Shown: piece by piece, positions 1 to 7,871 of the stretch | Layout: every line of letters starts with the position of its first letter | How positions within the stretch are numbered: position 1 is the first letter of the stretch | NCBI RefSeq assembly: GCF_023167545.1 | Contig: NZ_AP014647.1 | Coordinates: forward strand, 930,001 to 994,000 | Reading direction: 5' to 3' | Length of the DNA: 64,000 nt | DNA from: Streptococcus constellatus subsp. constellatus | Lineage (GTDB): Bacteria > Bacillota > Bacilli > Lactobacillales > Streptococcaceae | Translations under genes and position numbers: made by a program | The notes under the pieces: generated by a model | Database searches by the model: none | The model's input: only the letters and a program-made list of their open reading frames with translations | Told to the model about the DNA's origin: nothing

Positions 1-159
1 TGCATGAAAAATACTCTCTAACAGACCAATTTGCAGTAAAGACATCCTGTTTTGGCTGAGAAATAAAATCCAAAAACTTGTAATACCTAAAAATCCTAGA
101 AACTCCACTCCAGCCATGAGAGGAATATTTCTTTTGTAACTTCTCCTAAACATAAACAT
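1..159 (-). CDS. MFS-type transporter, N-terminal fragment (runs off left edge)
   Basis: An open frame on the minus strand reads from an ATG at 159 to the first base of the window (53 codons). The start has an AAGGA ribosome site about 7 bases upstream. A second in-frame ATG lies at 201 but has only a weak site. The peptide starts with a short basic stretch (FRRSYKRN), then a hydrophobic helix (about residues 15-32), a loop with SQNRMS, and the start of a helix that resembles TM2 of major facilitator transporters (SLLQIGLLESIF). The family is an inference from this pattern; the substrate is unknown. It lies beyond the asnS terminator, so it is probably a separate transcription unit. Confidence 0.55.
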   Translation of the reverse strand, partial: MFMFRRSYKRNIPLMAGVEFLGFLGITSFWILFLSQNRMSLLQIGLLESIFHA

Positions 160-239
160 ATTTTTTCCTTGAATAAGAACAAACTGAACATTTCGTCTCA
201 TTTTCTTACTTAGTCGTTTTCCATATATTTTATTTCTAA

Positions 240-261
240 AAAAACGCCAACAGGCGTTTTT
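240..261 (-). terminator. Bidirectional Rho-independent terminator after asnS
   Basis: A perfect 9-bp stem (AAAAACGCC / GGCGTTTTT) with a 4-base loop lies 8 bases past the asnS stop. It has T runs on both strands, so it can end asnS transcription from the minus strand. Confidence 0.85.
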
Positions 262-268
262 ACATTTC

Positions 269-1615
269 TTAAGGTTCAATTCTGTGAAGCATGCGTGGAA
301 ACGGAATGGCTTCACGAATGTGTTTCGTTCCTGCAACAAATGTCACCATTCTCTCCAAACCAAGTCCAAATCCAGCATGAGGAACCGAACCATATTTACG
401 CAAATCAAGGTAAAAGGCATAATCATCAGGATTGAGACCGTTTTCCTTAATCTTCATTAGTAGTTTTTCATAATTTTCTTCACGGGCTGAACCACCAATA
501 ATTTCACCATAACCTTCTGGCGCCAAAAGGTCTGCACAAAGCACGCGGTCCTCATTTTCAGGCACAGGCTTCATGTAGAAAGCCTTAAAACTAGCAGGGT
601 AGTTCACAACGAAAGTTGGAAGACCGAAATAGTTTGAAATCCACGTTTCATGTGGTGACCCAAAATCATCTCCACGTTCGATGTGTTCATACTCTGCATC
701 TTCATCATTTTCATGTTCTTGCAAAAGGTCAATTACTTCATCGTAAGAAATGCGTTTGAATGGTTCAGTTGCATATTTTTTAAGCAAATCTGTATCGCGT
801 TCCAACATTTCAAGTGCATGTGGTGCACGATCCAAAACCCCTTGAATCAGAGCCTTCACATAAGCCTCTTGAAGATCAAGCGATTCTTCATGTGTAACAA
901 ATGGATATTCTGCATCCATCATCCAGAATTCTGTCAAATGGCGACGTGTTTTGGATTTTTCAGCACGGAAAACCGGACCAAAGTCAAATACACGACCAAG
1001 TGCCATAGCACCAGCTTCTAAGTAAAGCTGTCCAGATTGACTTAAAAAGGCAGGAGTTCCAAAATAATCTGTTTCAAAAAGCTCTGTTGAATCTTCCGCT
1101 GCATTCCCTGATAAAATCGGACTATCAAATTTGATAAAGCCGTTCCGGTCAAAGAACTCATAGGAAGCATAGATAATCGCGTTGCGAATCTGCATAATTG
1201 CCATTTGCTTGCGCGACCGAAGCCATAAATGACGGTGATCCATCAAAAAGTCTGTTCCGTGTTCTTTCGGTGTAATTGGGTAATCAACCGATGTAGCAAT
1301 AATTTCAAGGTCAGTAACATCAAGTTCATAACCAAATTTTGAACGTTCATCTTCTTTGACAATACCAGTCACATAGACTGAAGTCTCTTGACTGATATGC
1401 TTAATTGTATTGAATTTTTCAAGCCCAGCTTCTTCACCAAATTTTTCAAGAAAGTTCGGTTTAAAAGCTACACCTTGGAAAAAGGCAGAGCCATCACGCA
1501 ATTGGAGAAAGGCAATCTTTCCTTTTCCTGATTTGTTGGCAACCCAAGCACCGATAGTGACTTCTTCACCAATATGCTTTGGGACGTCAATAATGCTTAC
1601 TAATTCTCTAGACAT
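269..1615 (-). CDS. asnS: Asparagine--tRNA ligase (AsnRS)
   Basis: Cytoplasmic class IIb aminoacyl-tRNA synthetase that charges tRNA-Asn with asparagine using ATP. The 448 residues are full length for the family. An OB-fold anticodon-binding domain covers about residues 15-105 ([21 protein letters not shown]). The class II core follows, with motif 2 around [15 protein letters not shown] and motif 3 near the C-terminus ([12 protein letters not shown]). It is the last gene of a leftward tseB-aspB-(VOC remnant)-asnS string, the same order as ypmB-aspB-asnS in Bacillus subtilis. AspB could supply aspartate for asparagine synthesis, which gives the cluster a metabolic logic. I looked for a T-box leader and saw none. 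Confidence 0.97.
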   Translation of the reverse strand: MSRELVSIIDVPKHIGEEVTIGAWVANKSGKGKIAFLQLRDGSAFFQGVAFKPNFLEKFGEEAGLEKFNTIKHISQETSVYVTGIVKEDERSKFGYELDVTDLEIIATSVDYPITPKEHGTDFLMDHRHLWLRSRKQMAIMQIRNAIIYASYEFFDRNGFIKFDSPILSGNAAEDSTELFETDYFGTPAFLSQSGQLYLEAGAMALGRVFDFGPVFRAEKSKTRRHLTEFWMMDAEYPFVTHEESLDLQEAYVKALIQGVLDRAPHALEMLERDTDLLKKYATEPFKRISYDEVIDLLQEHENDEDAEYEHIERGDDFGSPHETWISNYFGLPTFVVNYPASFKAFYMKPVPENEDRVLCADLLAPEGYGEIIGGSAREENYEKLLMKIKENGLNPDDYAFYLDLRKYGSVPHAGFGLGLERMVTFVAGTKHIREAIPFPRMLHRIEP

Positions 1616-2010
1616 TCATTCATTTCTCTTTTCTTTTATTTTTTTATGATAAACAGTCTCAATATTGTTTCCATCTGGATTAATGATATAAGCTTAAGCT
1701 GCATAATAGCCAGGATGATAGTGGCTACGTTCACCAGGAGCACCATTATCCTTGCCACCAGCCGCCAAGGCTGCTTGATAGAAGTTATCAATTTCCTGAG
1801 GATTTTGAGCACTGAAGACAAAATGCTCAAGCTCTTGCTGACCAATATTCAACCAAAAATCACCTCTAGGACCGTGTTCCTAGGCTCAGCAAAACTTACT
1901 ACTTGAGGAATGTCAAAGGTAAGCTTGTAGCCCAAAGGCGCTAGGGCTTCCTGATAAAAGAGTTTGCTAGCTTCTACATCCTTTCCTTTGATACCAAAAT
2001 GAGCAATCAT
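1616..2010 (-). pseudogene. VOC-family (glyoxalase/bleomycin-resistance-like) protein, disrupted
   Basis: Starting at an ATG at 2010 on the minus strand, the frame reads like a VOC protein (MIAHFGIKGKDVEASKLFYQ...) but runs into TGA after about 53 codons. Shifting frame near 1879-1884 restores family-like sequence (GDFWLNIGQQELEHFVFSAQ, then GERSHYHPGYYAA and INPDGNNIE). A second lesion, a TAA at 1694-1696, interrupts the HPGYYAA segment. It sits in a repeated AAGCTT, as though six bases had been inserted. One frameshift plus one in-frame stop make this a decayed gene. It lies inside the aspB-asnS operon, and its reading frame ends right at the asnS ATG. Confidence 0.85.
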
Positions 2011-2012
2011 TT

Positions 2013-3191
2013 TTATTTCTCCATGAAAGTTTTAATGCGATGAACGGCCTCTTTCAAGGTATCCATATCCGTCGCATAGCTGAGACGAACATTTTCTGGT
2101 GCTCCAAATCCAGCTCCTGTGACCAATGCAACACCTACTTCTTCTAGGATAGCTGTTGTAAACTCTGTTACATCTGTATAGCCTTTCATTTCCATTGCTT
2201 TTTTAACATTTGGAAAAAGGTAAAAAGCTCCCTGAGGTTTTACAACATCAAATCCTGGTACTTCGGAAAGCAAAGGGTAAATGGTATTAAGACGTTCTTC
2301 AAAGGCTTGTCGCATGATTTCAACAGTATCTTGAGGACCAGTTAAAGCTTCAATAGCAGCATACTGTGTTGCAGTCGTAGGATTTGAAGTTGTTTGTCCA
2401 GCAATCTTGCTCATGGCTGCAATAATCTCAGGATCTCCAACAGCATAACCAAGCCGCCAGCCTGTCATTGAATACGACTTAGACACACCATTGATCACAA
2501 TTGTTTGCCTGCGGATCGCTTCAGATAGACTCGAAATTGGTGTGAATTCATTTCCATTGTAAACCAAACGACCATAAATATCATCTGCCAAAATGAGAAT
2601 GTCGTGCTCTACAGCCCAATTACCTATCGCCAACAACTCCTTAGCTGTATAAATCATTCCCGTTGGATTGGAAGGAGAATTGAGCACCAAAACTTTCGTT
2701 TTCTCTGTCCGTGCAGCCTCTAATTGCTCAACAGTCACTTTGAAATGATTTGCTTCTGTCGCTTGAACAAAAACTGGTATCCCTTCTGCCATCTTAATCT
2801 GATCACCATAACTAACCCAACACGGTGTCGGAATAATTGCCTCGTCGCCCGGATTGATGACACTCATAAAAAAAGTATAAAGGGAGAACTTTGCCCCCGT
2901 CGCAACAGTCACTTGATTTGATTTAATCGTATAACCATAGTATTTTGCAAAATACGCTACAATTGCTTCCTTTAATTCAGGCAGACCACTAGTAACTGTA
3001 TAAAAGCTAGCTTTACCGTCTTTTATTGCAGAGACAGCTGCATTTTGGATATTCTTCGGAGTTGGAAAATCTGGCTCTCCCAAAGTCAGCGAAAGGATAT
3101 TGCGCCCTTGTGTTTTTAAAGCTTTTGCACGCGCTGCTGCTGCTAGTGTCACGCTCTCTTCCATATTTAAAACGCGATTTGATAATATCAT
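2013..3191 (-). CDS. aspB: Pyridoxal-phosphate aminotransferase, aspartate aminotransferase type
   Basis: Fold-type I PLP aminotransferase of 392 residues, subgroup I-gamma, expected to interconvert aspartate/2-oxoglutarate and oxaloacetate/glutamate. Visible landmarks are the substrate-binding SLTLGEPDFPTP near residues 34-46, the NSPSNPTG motif near 171-178, LADDIYG near 201-207, the Schiff-base lysine in GVSKSYSMTGWR (Lys238), and the C-terminal VRLSYATD arginine that binds the alpha-carboxylate. Its ATG overlaps the tseB stop by four bases (ATGA) and is served by an AAGGAGGG site, so the two genes are co-translated. Exact substrate preference cannot be read from sequence. Confidence 0.93.
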   Translation of the reverse strand: MILSNRVLNMEESVTLAAAARAKALKTQGRNILSLTLGEPDFPTPKNIQNAAVSAIKDGKASFYTVTSGLPELKEAIVAYFAKYYGYTIKSNQVTVATGAKFSLYTFFMSVINPGDEAIIPTPCWVSYGDQIKMAEGIPVFVQATEANHFKVTVEQLEAARTEKTKVLVLNSPSNPTGMIYTAKELLAIGNWAVEHDILILADDIYGRLVYNGNEFTPISSLSEAIRRQTIVINGVSKSYSMTGWRLGYAVGDPEIIAAMSKIAGQTTSNPTTATQYAAIEALTGPQDTVEIMRQAFEERLNTIYPLLSEVPGFDVVKPQGAFYLFPNVKKAMEMKGYTDVTEFTTAILEEVGVALVTGAGFGAPENVRLSYATDMDTLKEAVHRIKTFMEK

Positions 3192-3676
3192 AGTCCCTCC
3201 TTACTGAGTAACCTTCCAGTTTCAAATTCAACATTGTAATAAGTTGTTCCAGATTTGATTTCCCAAATTGGTTGCTCTTTGATATAGCCAAATGTTACTT
3301 TATCAATTTGTTTGGCCCCATTATCTTTAGCGATTTTTTCTGCTTTCTCTTGACTAATTCCTTTAGACAACTCATAAGTATAGATTTTATCACTATCAGC
3401 TTCTATCAAAACAGCAAGCTGTGTCTTTTTGCGATTCTTCCCCAAAAGACTATAATAACTCTTTTTGCCATTATAGATAGCAAAGCGATCCACTTTATCC
3501 AAATCTGCGTATTGGCGAGCGATTTTACTAGCCGTTTCCTTAGCGGATTGATAAGGAATCATCGATAGATTTAAAATGTAAAGAAAAGAAAAAGTGAGAA
3601 CAGCTAAAACTATCACGCTTCCGATAATATATTGCCATATAACGAAAATTTTATCATTTTTTCTTCTATTTTTCAC
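3188..3676 (-). CDS. tseB: TseB-like membrane protein (DUF5590/PepSY fold)
   Basis: A 162-residue bitopic protein with a basic N-terminus (KNRRKND), one membrane helix at about residues 11-33, and an extracellular domain made of PepSY-like repeats ending EFETGRLLSKEGL. The family includes B. subtilis TseB (YpmB), which works with penicillin-binding protein PBP2A during cell elongation; that role is known from Bacillus and only inferred here. Gene order tseB-aspB-asnS is conserved. It is the first gene of the leftward operon and shares a short divergent region with the MarR gene. Confidence 0.82.
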   Translation of the reverse strand: MKNRRKNDKIFVIWQYIIGSVIVLAVLTFSFLYILNLSMIPYQSAKETASKIARQYADLDKVDRFAIYNGKKSYYSLLGKNRKKTQLAVLIEADSDKIYTYELSKGISQEKAEKIAKDNGAKQIDKVTFGYIKEQPIWEIKSGTTYYNVEFETGRLLSKEGL

Positions 3677-3725
3677 TCGTCTATTATACTATAAATAAGG
3701 ATTTTTTTCTATCTTTTTCTAAAAA

Positions 3726-3760
3726 TTGATTTTATTACTACTTATTGGTAAAATACAGAT
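3726..3760 (+). promoter_or_regulatory. Promoter of the MarR gene; predicted leaderless start
   Basis: TTGATT (3726-3731), a 17-base spacer and TAAAAT (3749-3754) form a good sigma-A promoter. The expected start point, about 7 bases after the -10 box, falls on the A of the MarR ATG at 3761. No ribosome-binding site lies in the six bases between. The transcript is therefore probably leaderless. Confidence 0.6.
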
Positions 3761-4207
3761 ATGGATAAACTAACAAAACTTTTACAAGAAAATCGTCTTG
3801 ATTTAAAAACAATGATTGTTTTAAATAAAGCAATTCGTACAATTCGACATTTTGAAAACCAAGCAGCAAAACAACATAACCTTACTCCCACTCAATTTTC
3901 CGTCTTAGAAACTCTTTATAGCAAAGGAAACTTACGCATTCAAGACTTAATTGATAAAATGCTTGCTACATCTGGAAATATGACCGTTGTTATTAAAAAT
4001 ATGATACGAAATGGCTGGATTTTTCGGACCTGTGACCCATCTGATCGACGTTCATTTTTAGTCGGATTGACCCCAGAAGGGCGTAGCAAAATTGAAGCAG
4101 TGCTTCCAGATCATATTCAAAATATCCAGCAAGGACTCAGCGTTTTAACAGGGGAAGAGAAAGAAGATTTAATTCAGATTCTAAAAAAATTTAAAAATTT
4201 GAGCTAG
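3761..4207 (+). CDS. MarR-family winged-helix transcriptional regulator
   Basis: A 148-residue protein with the MarR layout: an N-terminal dimerisation helix, a winged helix-turn-helix at about residues 45-110 (LTPTQFSVLETLY, then LIDKMLATSGNMTVVIKNM), the DRRSFLVGLTPEGR wing, and a C-terminal dimer helix. Regulators of this type often sense oxidants or phenolics and control a neighbouring redox gene. The next gene, 66 bases downstream on the same strand, is an NADPH-dependent FMN reductase, so it is the probable target. The start codon appears to coincide with the transcription start. Confidence 0.9.
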   Translation: MDKLTKLLQENRLDLKTMIVLNKAIRTIRHFENQAAKQHNLTPTQFSVLETLYSKGNLRIQDLIDKMLATSGNMTVVIKNMIRNGWIFRTCDPSDRRSFLVGLTPEGRSKIEAVLPDHIQNIQQGLSVLTGEEKEDLIQILKKFKNLS

Positions 4208-4273
4208 TTTCTTGCTAACTAGTAATATTTGTTGTAACATGAACAGGTACAAAAGAAAAGGAGAGTGACTTAT

Positions 4274-4825
4274 ATGTCTAAAAAAGTACTATTTATTGTC
4301 GGGTCTTTTCGTCAAGGCTCATTCAACCATCAATTAGCTGCTCAAGCTGAAAATATCCTTACTGACAAAGCTGAAGTTTCTTATCTTGATTTCAAAGATA
4401 TTCCATTTTTCAACCAAGATATTGAAAGCCCAGCTCCTGCCGCTGTTGCCAAAGCTCGTGAAGAAATTCTTTCCGCTGACGCTATCTGGATTTTCTCCCC
4501 AACTTATAACTGGTCTATTCCAGGTGTTGTTAAGAATCTTCTGGATTGGTTATCACGTGCTCTTGATCTTTCAGATCCTACTGGACCTTCTGCTCTCAAC
4601 GAAAAGCTTGTAACAGTTTCTTCTGTAGCAAATGGAACTTCTCCAGATGAAGTTTTCAAACATTATCGTAGCCTCCTTCCATTTATTCGCATGAATGTCG
4701 TTGAACCATTTACTGGTGTTGCTGTGAATCCAGAAGCTTGGGGAACAGGTCAACTCACAGTTTCTGAAGAAAAACAAGCTGAACTCGCAGCCCAAGCTGA
4801 AGCTTTATTAGCAGCAATTAACTAA
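4274..4825 (+). CDS. NADPH-dependent FMN reductase / NAD(P)H oxidoreductase
   Basis: A 183-residue flavodoxin-like protein. The phosphate-binding loop [12 protein letters not shown] is at residues 10-21, and the [20 protein letters not shown] segment typical of NADPH:FMN reductases and azoreductase-like enzymes is in the middle. A GTG at 4265 is also in frame, but it lies in the AAGGAGAG ribosome site (4257-4264), so the ATG at 4274 is preferred. It follows a MarR regulator on the same strand, which suggests a redox- or quinone-responsive pair. Substrate unknown. Confidence 0.88.
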   Translation: MSKKVLFIVGSFRQGSFNHQLAAQAENILTDKAEVSYLDFKDIPFFNQDIESPAPAAVAKAREEILSADAIWIFSPTYNWSIPGVVKNLLDWLSRALDLSDPTGPSALNEKLVTVSSVANGTSPDEVFKHYRSLLPFIRMNVVEPFTGVAVNPEAWGTGQLTVSEEKQAELAAQAEALLAAIN

Positions 4826-4834
4826 AAAGAATCC

Positions 4835-4870
4835 AAAACGGAATGATACGTTTACGTCATTCCGTTTTTT
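4835..4870. terminator. Bidirectional terminator between FMN reductase and yaaA
   Basis: A 12-bp stem (AAAACGGAATGA / TCATTCCGTTTT) with a 10-base loop, A-rich on one side and T-rich on the other. It serves both converging genes. Its right arm includes the yaaA stop codon at 4857-4859. Confidence 0.85.
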
Positions 4871-5600
4871 GCTTATTTTCCTTGACAAAAACATAAGTAT
4901 CTATAGTAGATAAATCTTCTCGAAAAGCAAAGTCTGCAAATTGTAATTGCTTGATTTCCTCTTTCGTTGTTATTTGATTTTCAATTAAAGCAGTTAAAAA
5001 TTGCCCCCGAGCCTTCTTAGAAATAGTTGAGTGAACTTTCAAACTTCCTTCTCTATCTTCTAAAAATTTAAACCGAAGCATCTTATCACGCACAGATTTG
5101 GAAAACACCGTCTCAAACTCACTTGATAACAGAGACAAAATCATTTCCTCACCTGAAATAGCTGCATCATAATCATTGCGCCAATAATTTTTCAAGCTTT
5201 TGCCAGAAATAGCACATTTCACTAAAAAATCCAATCGATGAGGTGAAATCAACGCCATAGCTGGCATAATACCATATAGACTAGAGGTAATGAGCAAATG
5301 ATTGTCTATATATCTCAACTCTTTCTCCATTAAATCACTTCTTTTGATATTTCGATACATGAGACCATCAAATAAATGCAAAGCTGGGTAAGTAAGAGCT
5401 TGCTCATTTTTTAATTGTTGCAGATGAAGATGCTCCTCTTCTGCCCGCTCCAGGTTAACATGATAAAGCTTCGCTAACTCTTCAATAGAATACTGTGACA
5501 GGCTAGCTACAATTGTTTTTGTTTGCTCTGAAAGAAAATACTTGCCATGCGGTTTAAGGCTAAGATTCATTTCCTTTGCAGTTGGAATTAAAATTTTCAT
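4857..5600 (-). CDS. yaaA: Peroxide stress protein YaaA family (DUF328)
   Basis: A 247-residue cytoplasmic protein that matches the YaaA family along its length: the N-terminal MKILIPTAKEMN, the central GLMYRNIKRSDL and LLITSSLYGIMPAM segments, and a C-terminal VHSTISKKARGQF. In E. coli, YaaA lowers intracellular free iron during hydrogen peroxide stress and binds DNA; this role is known there and inferred here. H2O2-producing oral streptococci would have use for it. It is monocistronic, facing the FMN reductase, with which it shares a terminator. Confidence 0.9.
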   Translation of the reverse strand: MKILIPTAKEMNLSLKPHGKYFLSEQTKTIVASLSQYSIEELAKLYHVNLERAEEEHLHLQQLKNEQALTYPALHLFDGLMYRNIKRSDLMEKELRYIDNHLLITSSLYGIMPAMALISPHRLDFLVKCAISGKSLKNYWRNDYDAAISGEEMILSLLSSEFETVFSKSVRDKMLRFKFLEDREGSLKVHSTISKKARGQFLTALIENQITTKEEIKQLQFADFAFREDLSTIDTYVFVKENKQKTE

Positions 5601-5647
5601 AATCTTATTGTATCAAAAGTTATTTTGCAGAACAAATGATTTTTCTC

Positions 5648-5699
5648 TTGACACAAGACATTTATCATTATATAATCTAGTTATTAAGACTAGATTATA
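5648..5699 (+). promoter_or_regulatory. Consensus promoter overlapped by an 11-bp inverted-repeat operator
   Basis: TTGACA (5648-5653), 17 bases, TATAAT (5671-5676): a perfect consensus promoter for the DUF1836-trhA operon. A perfect inverted repeat, TATAATCTAGT (5671-5681) and ACTAGATTATA (5689-5699), covers the -10 box and the expected start point. That is the layout of a repressor operator. The DUF1836 protein encoded just downstream is an obvious candidate ligand. Confidence 0.75.
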
Positions 5700-5713
5700 A
5701 AGAGGTGGATATT

Positions 5714-6172
5714 TTGAAAATCACACAATTCCCAACTTGGGAGGAATTACCTGACTTAGATCTCTATCTTGACCAAGTTCTTCTCTATGTGAATGGTGTA
5801 AACGAACAGGCATTTCGTGGTACAGATAAATCTTTAACCGCTGCTATGGTTAATAACTATGTCAAACACGCTCACATTCCAAAACCAATTAAGAAGAAAT
5901 ATAATCGTATCCAGATTGCTCGATTGATTGTATTGACAACTTTGAAGCCTGTCTTTCCTATACCAGATATTATCAAAACGATTCAGCTTCTAGTAAACGA
6001 AAAGGATTCTGCTACTCTCTACAATGAATTTGTCTACTGTATGCGAGAGGAAAAAACAGATAATACTGCACCTGCTATTGAAGCAGCCTGTCAAACTGTA
6101 AAATTATTTCATCAAACGAAAGATCTTGCTTTATCCTTAGAAAGGAGGACAAAAGATGAACCAAACCCTTAA
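5714..6172 (+). CDS. DUF1836 domain protein, putative DNA-binding regulator
   Basis: About 152 residues, matching the DUF1836 family (FPTWEELPDLDLYLDQVL at the start; IARLIVLTTLKPVFPIPDI in the middle, a likely helix-turn-helix region by family prediction). Start choice: a GTG at 5705 is in frame but lies inside the ribosome site (AGAGGTGG, 5701-5708). The TTG at 5714 is correctly spaced and is taken as the start. It overlaps trhA by 17 bases, so the two are translationally coupled. The strong promoter with a palindrome over the -10 box suggests negative autoregulation. The regulatory role is an inference. Confidence 0.75.
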   Translation: MKITQFPTWEELPDLDLYLDQVLLYVNGVNEQAFRGTDKSLTAAMVNNYVKHAHIPKPIKKKYNRIQIARLIVLTTLKPVFPIPDIIKTIQLLVNEKDSATLYNEFVYCMREEKTDNTAPAIEAACQTVKLFHQTKDLALSLERRTKDEPNP

Positions 6173-6803
6173 ACTTAGCAAGCAGCTGAGTTTTGGTGAA
6201 GAAATCGCCAATGCCGTTACTCATGCTATTGGTGCTATCATCATGCTAATTTTACTTCCGATTTCTGCTATTTACAGCTATGAAGAACATGGTATGCTTG
6301 CTGCCGTCGGAGTTTCAATTTTTGTCATCAGTTTATTTCTGATGTTTCTTTCTTCAACCATTTACCATTCTATGAGCTATGGTTCTACACACAAGTATAT
6401 CTTGCGAATCATTGATCATTCGATGATTTATATCGCTATCGCTGGAAGCTATACCCCCGTTGTATTGTCTCTTATGAATAACTGGTTAGGTTACCTTATC
6501 ATTGGCATTCAATGGGGAACCACCATTTTTGGTATTTTATATAAAATATTTGCTAAAAAAGTTAATGAAAAATTCAGTTTGGCACTGTATCTTATTATGG
6601 GATGGTTAGTGATTCTTATCGTTCCCCAAATCATTGGGCAAACAGGACCAGTCTTCTGGGGACTGATGCTGGCTGGAGGACTCTGCTATACTGTTGGTGC
6701 AGGATTTTATGCTAAGAAAAAGCCATATTTCCATATGATTTGGCATCTCTTCATCCTAGCAGCATCTGCTCTTCAGTATCTTGCAATTGTATATTTTATG
6801 TAA
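6156..6803 (+). CDS. trhA: Hemolysin III / TrhA family membrane protein (PAQR)
   Basis: A 215-residue seven-helix membrane protein of the PAQR superfamily. The metal-site motifs are visible: SSTIYHSMSY, then IDHSMIYIAIAGSYTPV, and the C-terminal HMIWHLFILAASALQY. These give the Ser/His/Asp/His set shared with adiponectin receptors. Bacterial TrhA has been linked to membrane-fluidity homeostasis; the old hemolysin name reflects heterologous expression. An AAAGGAGG site inside the DUF1836 gene precedes the ATG. Pairing with a putative regulator suggests a membrane-state responsive unit (inference). Confidence 0.9.
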   Translation: MNQTLKLSKQLSFGEEIANAVTHAIGAIIMLILLPISAIYSYEEHGMLAAVGVSIFVISLFLMFLSSTIYHSMSYGSTHKYILRIIDHSMIYIAIAGSYTPVVLSLMNNWLGYLIIGIQWGTTIFGILYKIFAKKVNEKFSLALYLIMGWLVILIVPQIIGQTGPVFWGLMLAGGLCYTVGAGFYAKKKPYFHMIWHLFILAASALQYLAIVYFM

Positions 6804-6815
6804 GTAACTTTAAAG

Positions 6816-6863
6816 ACAATTATTCTTTTAGAAAGTTTTTCCAAGCAGAATAATTGTTTTTTT
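6816..6863 (+). terminator. Terminator of the DUF1836-trhA operon
   Basis: An 11-bp stem (ACAATTATTCT 6816-6826 / AGAATAATTGT 6847-6857) followed by eight T residues, starting 13 bases after the trhA stop. Confidence 0.85.
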
Positions 6864-6865
6864 AT

Positions 6866-6905
6866 AAAAAGAGCCAGGCTACTTTGAAAAGTAACTTGGC
6901 TTTTT
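6866..6905 (-). terminator. Terminator of the nucleoside operon
   Basis: On the minus strand, AAAAAGCCAAGTTACTT pairs with a downstream arm reading AAGTAGCCTGGCT (wobble and one mismatch), followed by a T run. It lies just past the stop of the last permease gene and ends the long leftward nucleoside operon. Confidence 0.75.
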
Positions 6906-6913
6906 GCAATAAA

Positions 6914-7870
6914 TTATTTTGATTTGATATAATTAACACCATCTGCTTTTGGTGCAACAGCTTTTCCGAAGAAAGCTGCTAATACGACAATAGTTAGTAC
7001 ATACGGTGCAATTTGCAAATAAACTGCTGGTACATGTGATAGGAATGGCAATTGACTTCCGATAACAGCTAAACTTTGTGACAGTCCAAAGAAGAGACTT
7101 GAAAACATAGCTCCAATTGGGTTCCATTTACCAAAAATCATAGCAGCCAGTGAGATAAAGCCTGGTCCGATAATCGTTGTTGCAGCAAAGTTTACTGAGA
7201 TAGATTGAGCATAAATCGCACCGCCAACACCGCCAAGGAAACCTGAAATCATCACACCATAATAACGCATGAGATAAACATTGATTCCCAATGTATCAGC
7301 CGCTTGTGGGTGTTCCCCTACAGAACGTAAACGCAGCCCAAATCTCGTCTTAAACATAATGAACCAAGCTAGAAAGGCAAATGCTACTGCAATATACCCC
7401 ATTAGACTGGTATGTTTGAAGAAAATATCTCCAATGACAGGAATATCTGATAATAGCGGAAAGTTAAATTTGCCAAATGATACTTGAATATTATTAGTTT
7501 GTCCTTTGTTATAGAAAGCTTTTACCAAGAAAATTGCTAAGGCAGGTGCCATCAAATTGAGCACTGTACCACTAACAACATGATCGGCTCGGAAATTAAT
7601 CGTTGCAACAGCATGGATAAGAGAGAAAATCAATCCCACAATACCGCCAACCAAAAGTGCCAGCCACGGAGTTAAATTTCCAAAAGTATTGACAAAGGTA
7701 AGGTTAAAGACAACTCCTGAAAAAGCCCCCATTACCATAATACCTTCGAGTCCGACATTGACAATTCCTGCATGCTCAGAATAAGCTCCACCAATACTTG
7801 TAAAAATCAAAGGTGCTGCATAAATCAGCATAGAGGAAACTAATAGACTTAACATCGTTACAAAATTCAT
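6914..7870 (-). CDS. nupQ: Nucleoside ABC transporter permease (NupQ/YufQ type)
   Basis: Integral membrane permease of about 318 residues in the BPD_transp_2 family, with 8-10 hydrophobic helices. Family marks are GGAYSEHAGIVNVGLEGIMVMGA near the N-terminus and RSVGEHPQAADTLGINVYLMRY in the cytoplasmic coupling region. It should form a heterodimeric pore with the upstream permease and import nucleosides bound by the BMP lipoprotein, powered by the two-domain ATPase. The frame is open to 7924, but the ATG at 7870 has a GGGAGG site and lies just after the upstream stop, so it is preferred. Confidence 0.92.
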   Translation of the reverse strand: MNFVTMLSLLVSSMLIYAAPLIFTSIGGAYSEHAGIVNVGLEGIMVMGAFSGVVFNLTFVNTFGNLTPWLALLVGGIVGLIFSLIHAVATINFRADHVVSGTVLNLMAPALAIFLVKAFYNKGQTNNIQVSFGKFNFPLLSDIPVIGDIFFKHTSLMGYIAVAFAFLAWFIMFKTRFGLRLRSVGEHPQAADTLGINVYLMRYYGVMISGFLGGVGGAIYAQSISVNFAATTIIGPGFISLAAMIFGKWNPIGAMFSSLFFGLSQSLAVIGSQLPFLSHVPAVYLQIAPYVLTIVVLAAFFGKAVAPKADGVNYIKSK

Positions 7871-7871
7871 C

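Noticed and set aside
1616-1700. T-box leader for asnS
   Set aside because: The upstream sequence is the VOC remnant; no AGGGUGGNACCGCG-like T-box core or terminator is present.
1636-1845. 69-codon minus-strand frame between aspB and asnS
   Set aside because: It is out of frame with the VOC-like sequence; the real coding frame is the broken one described as a pseudogene.
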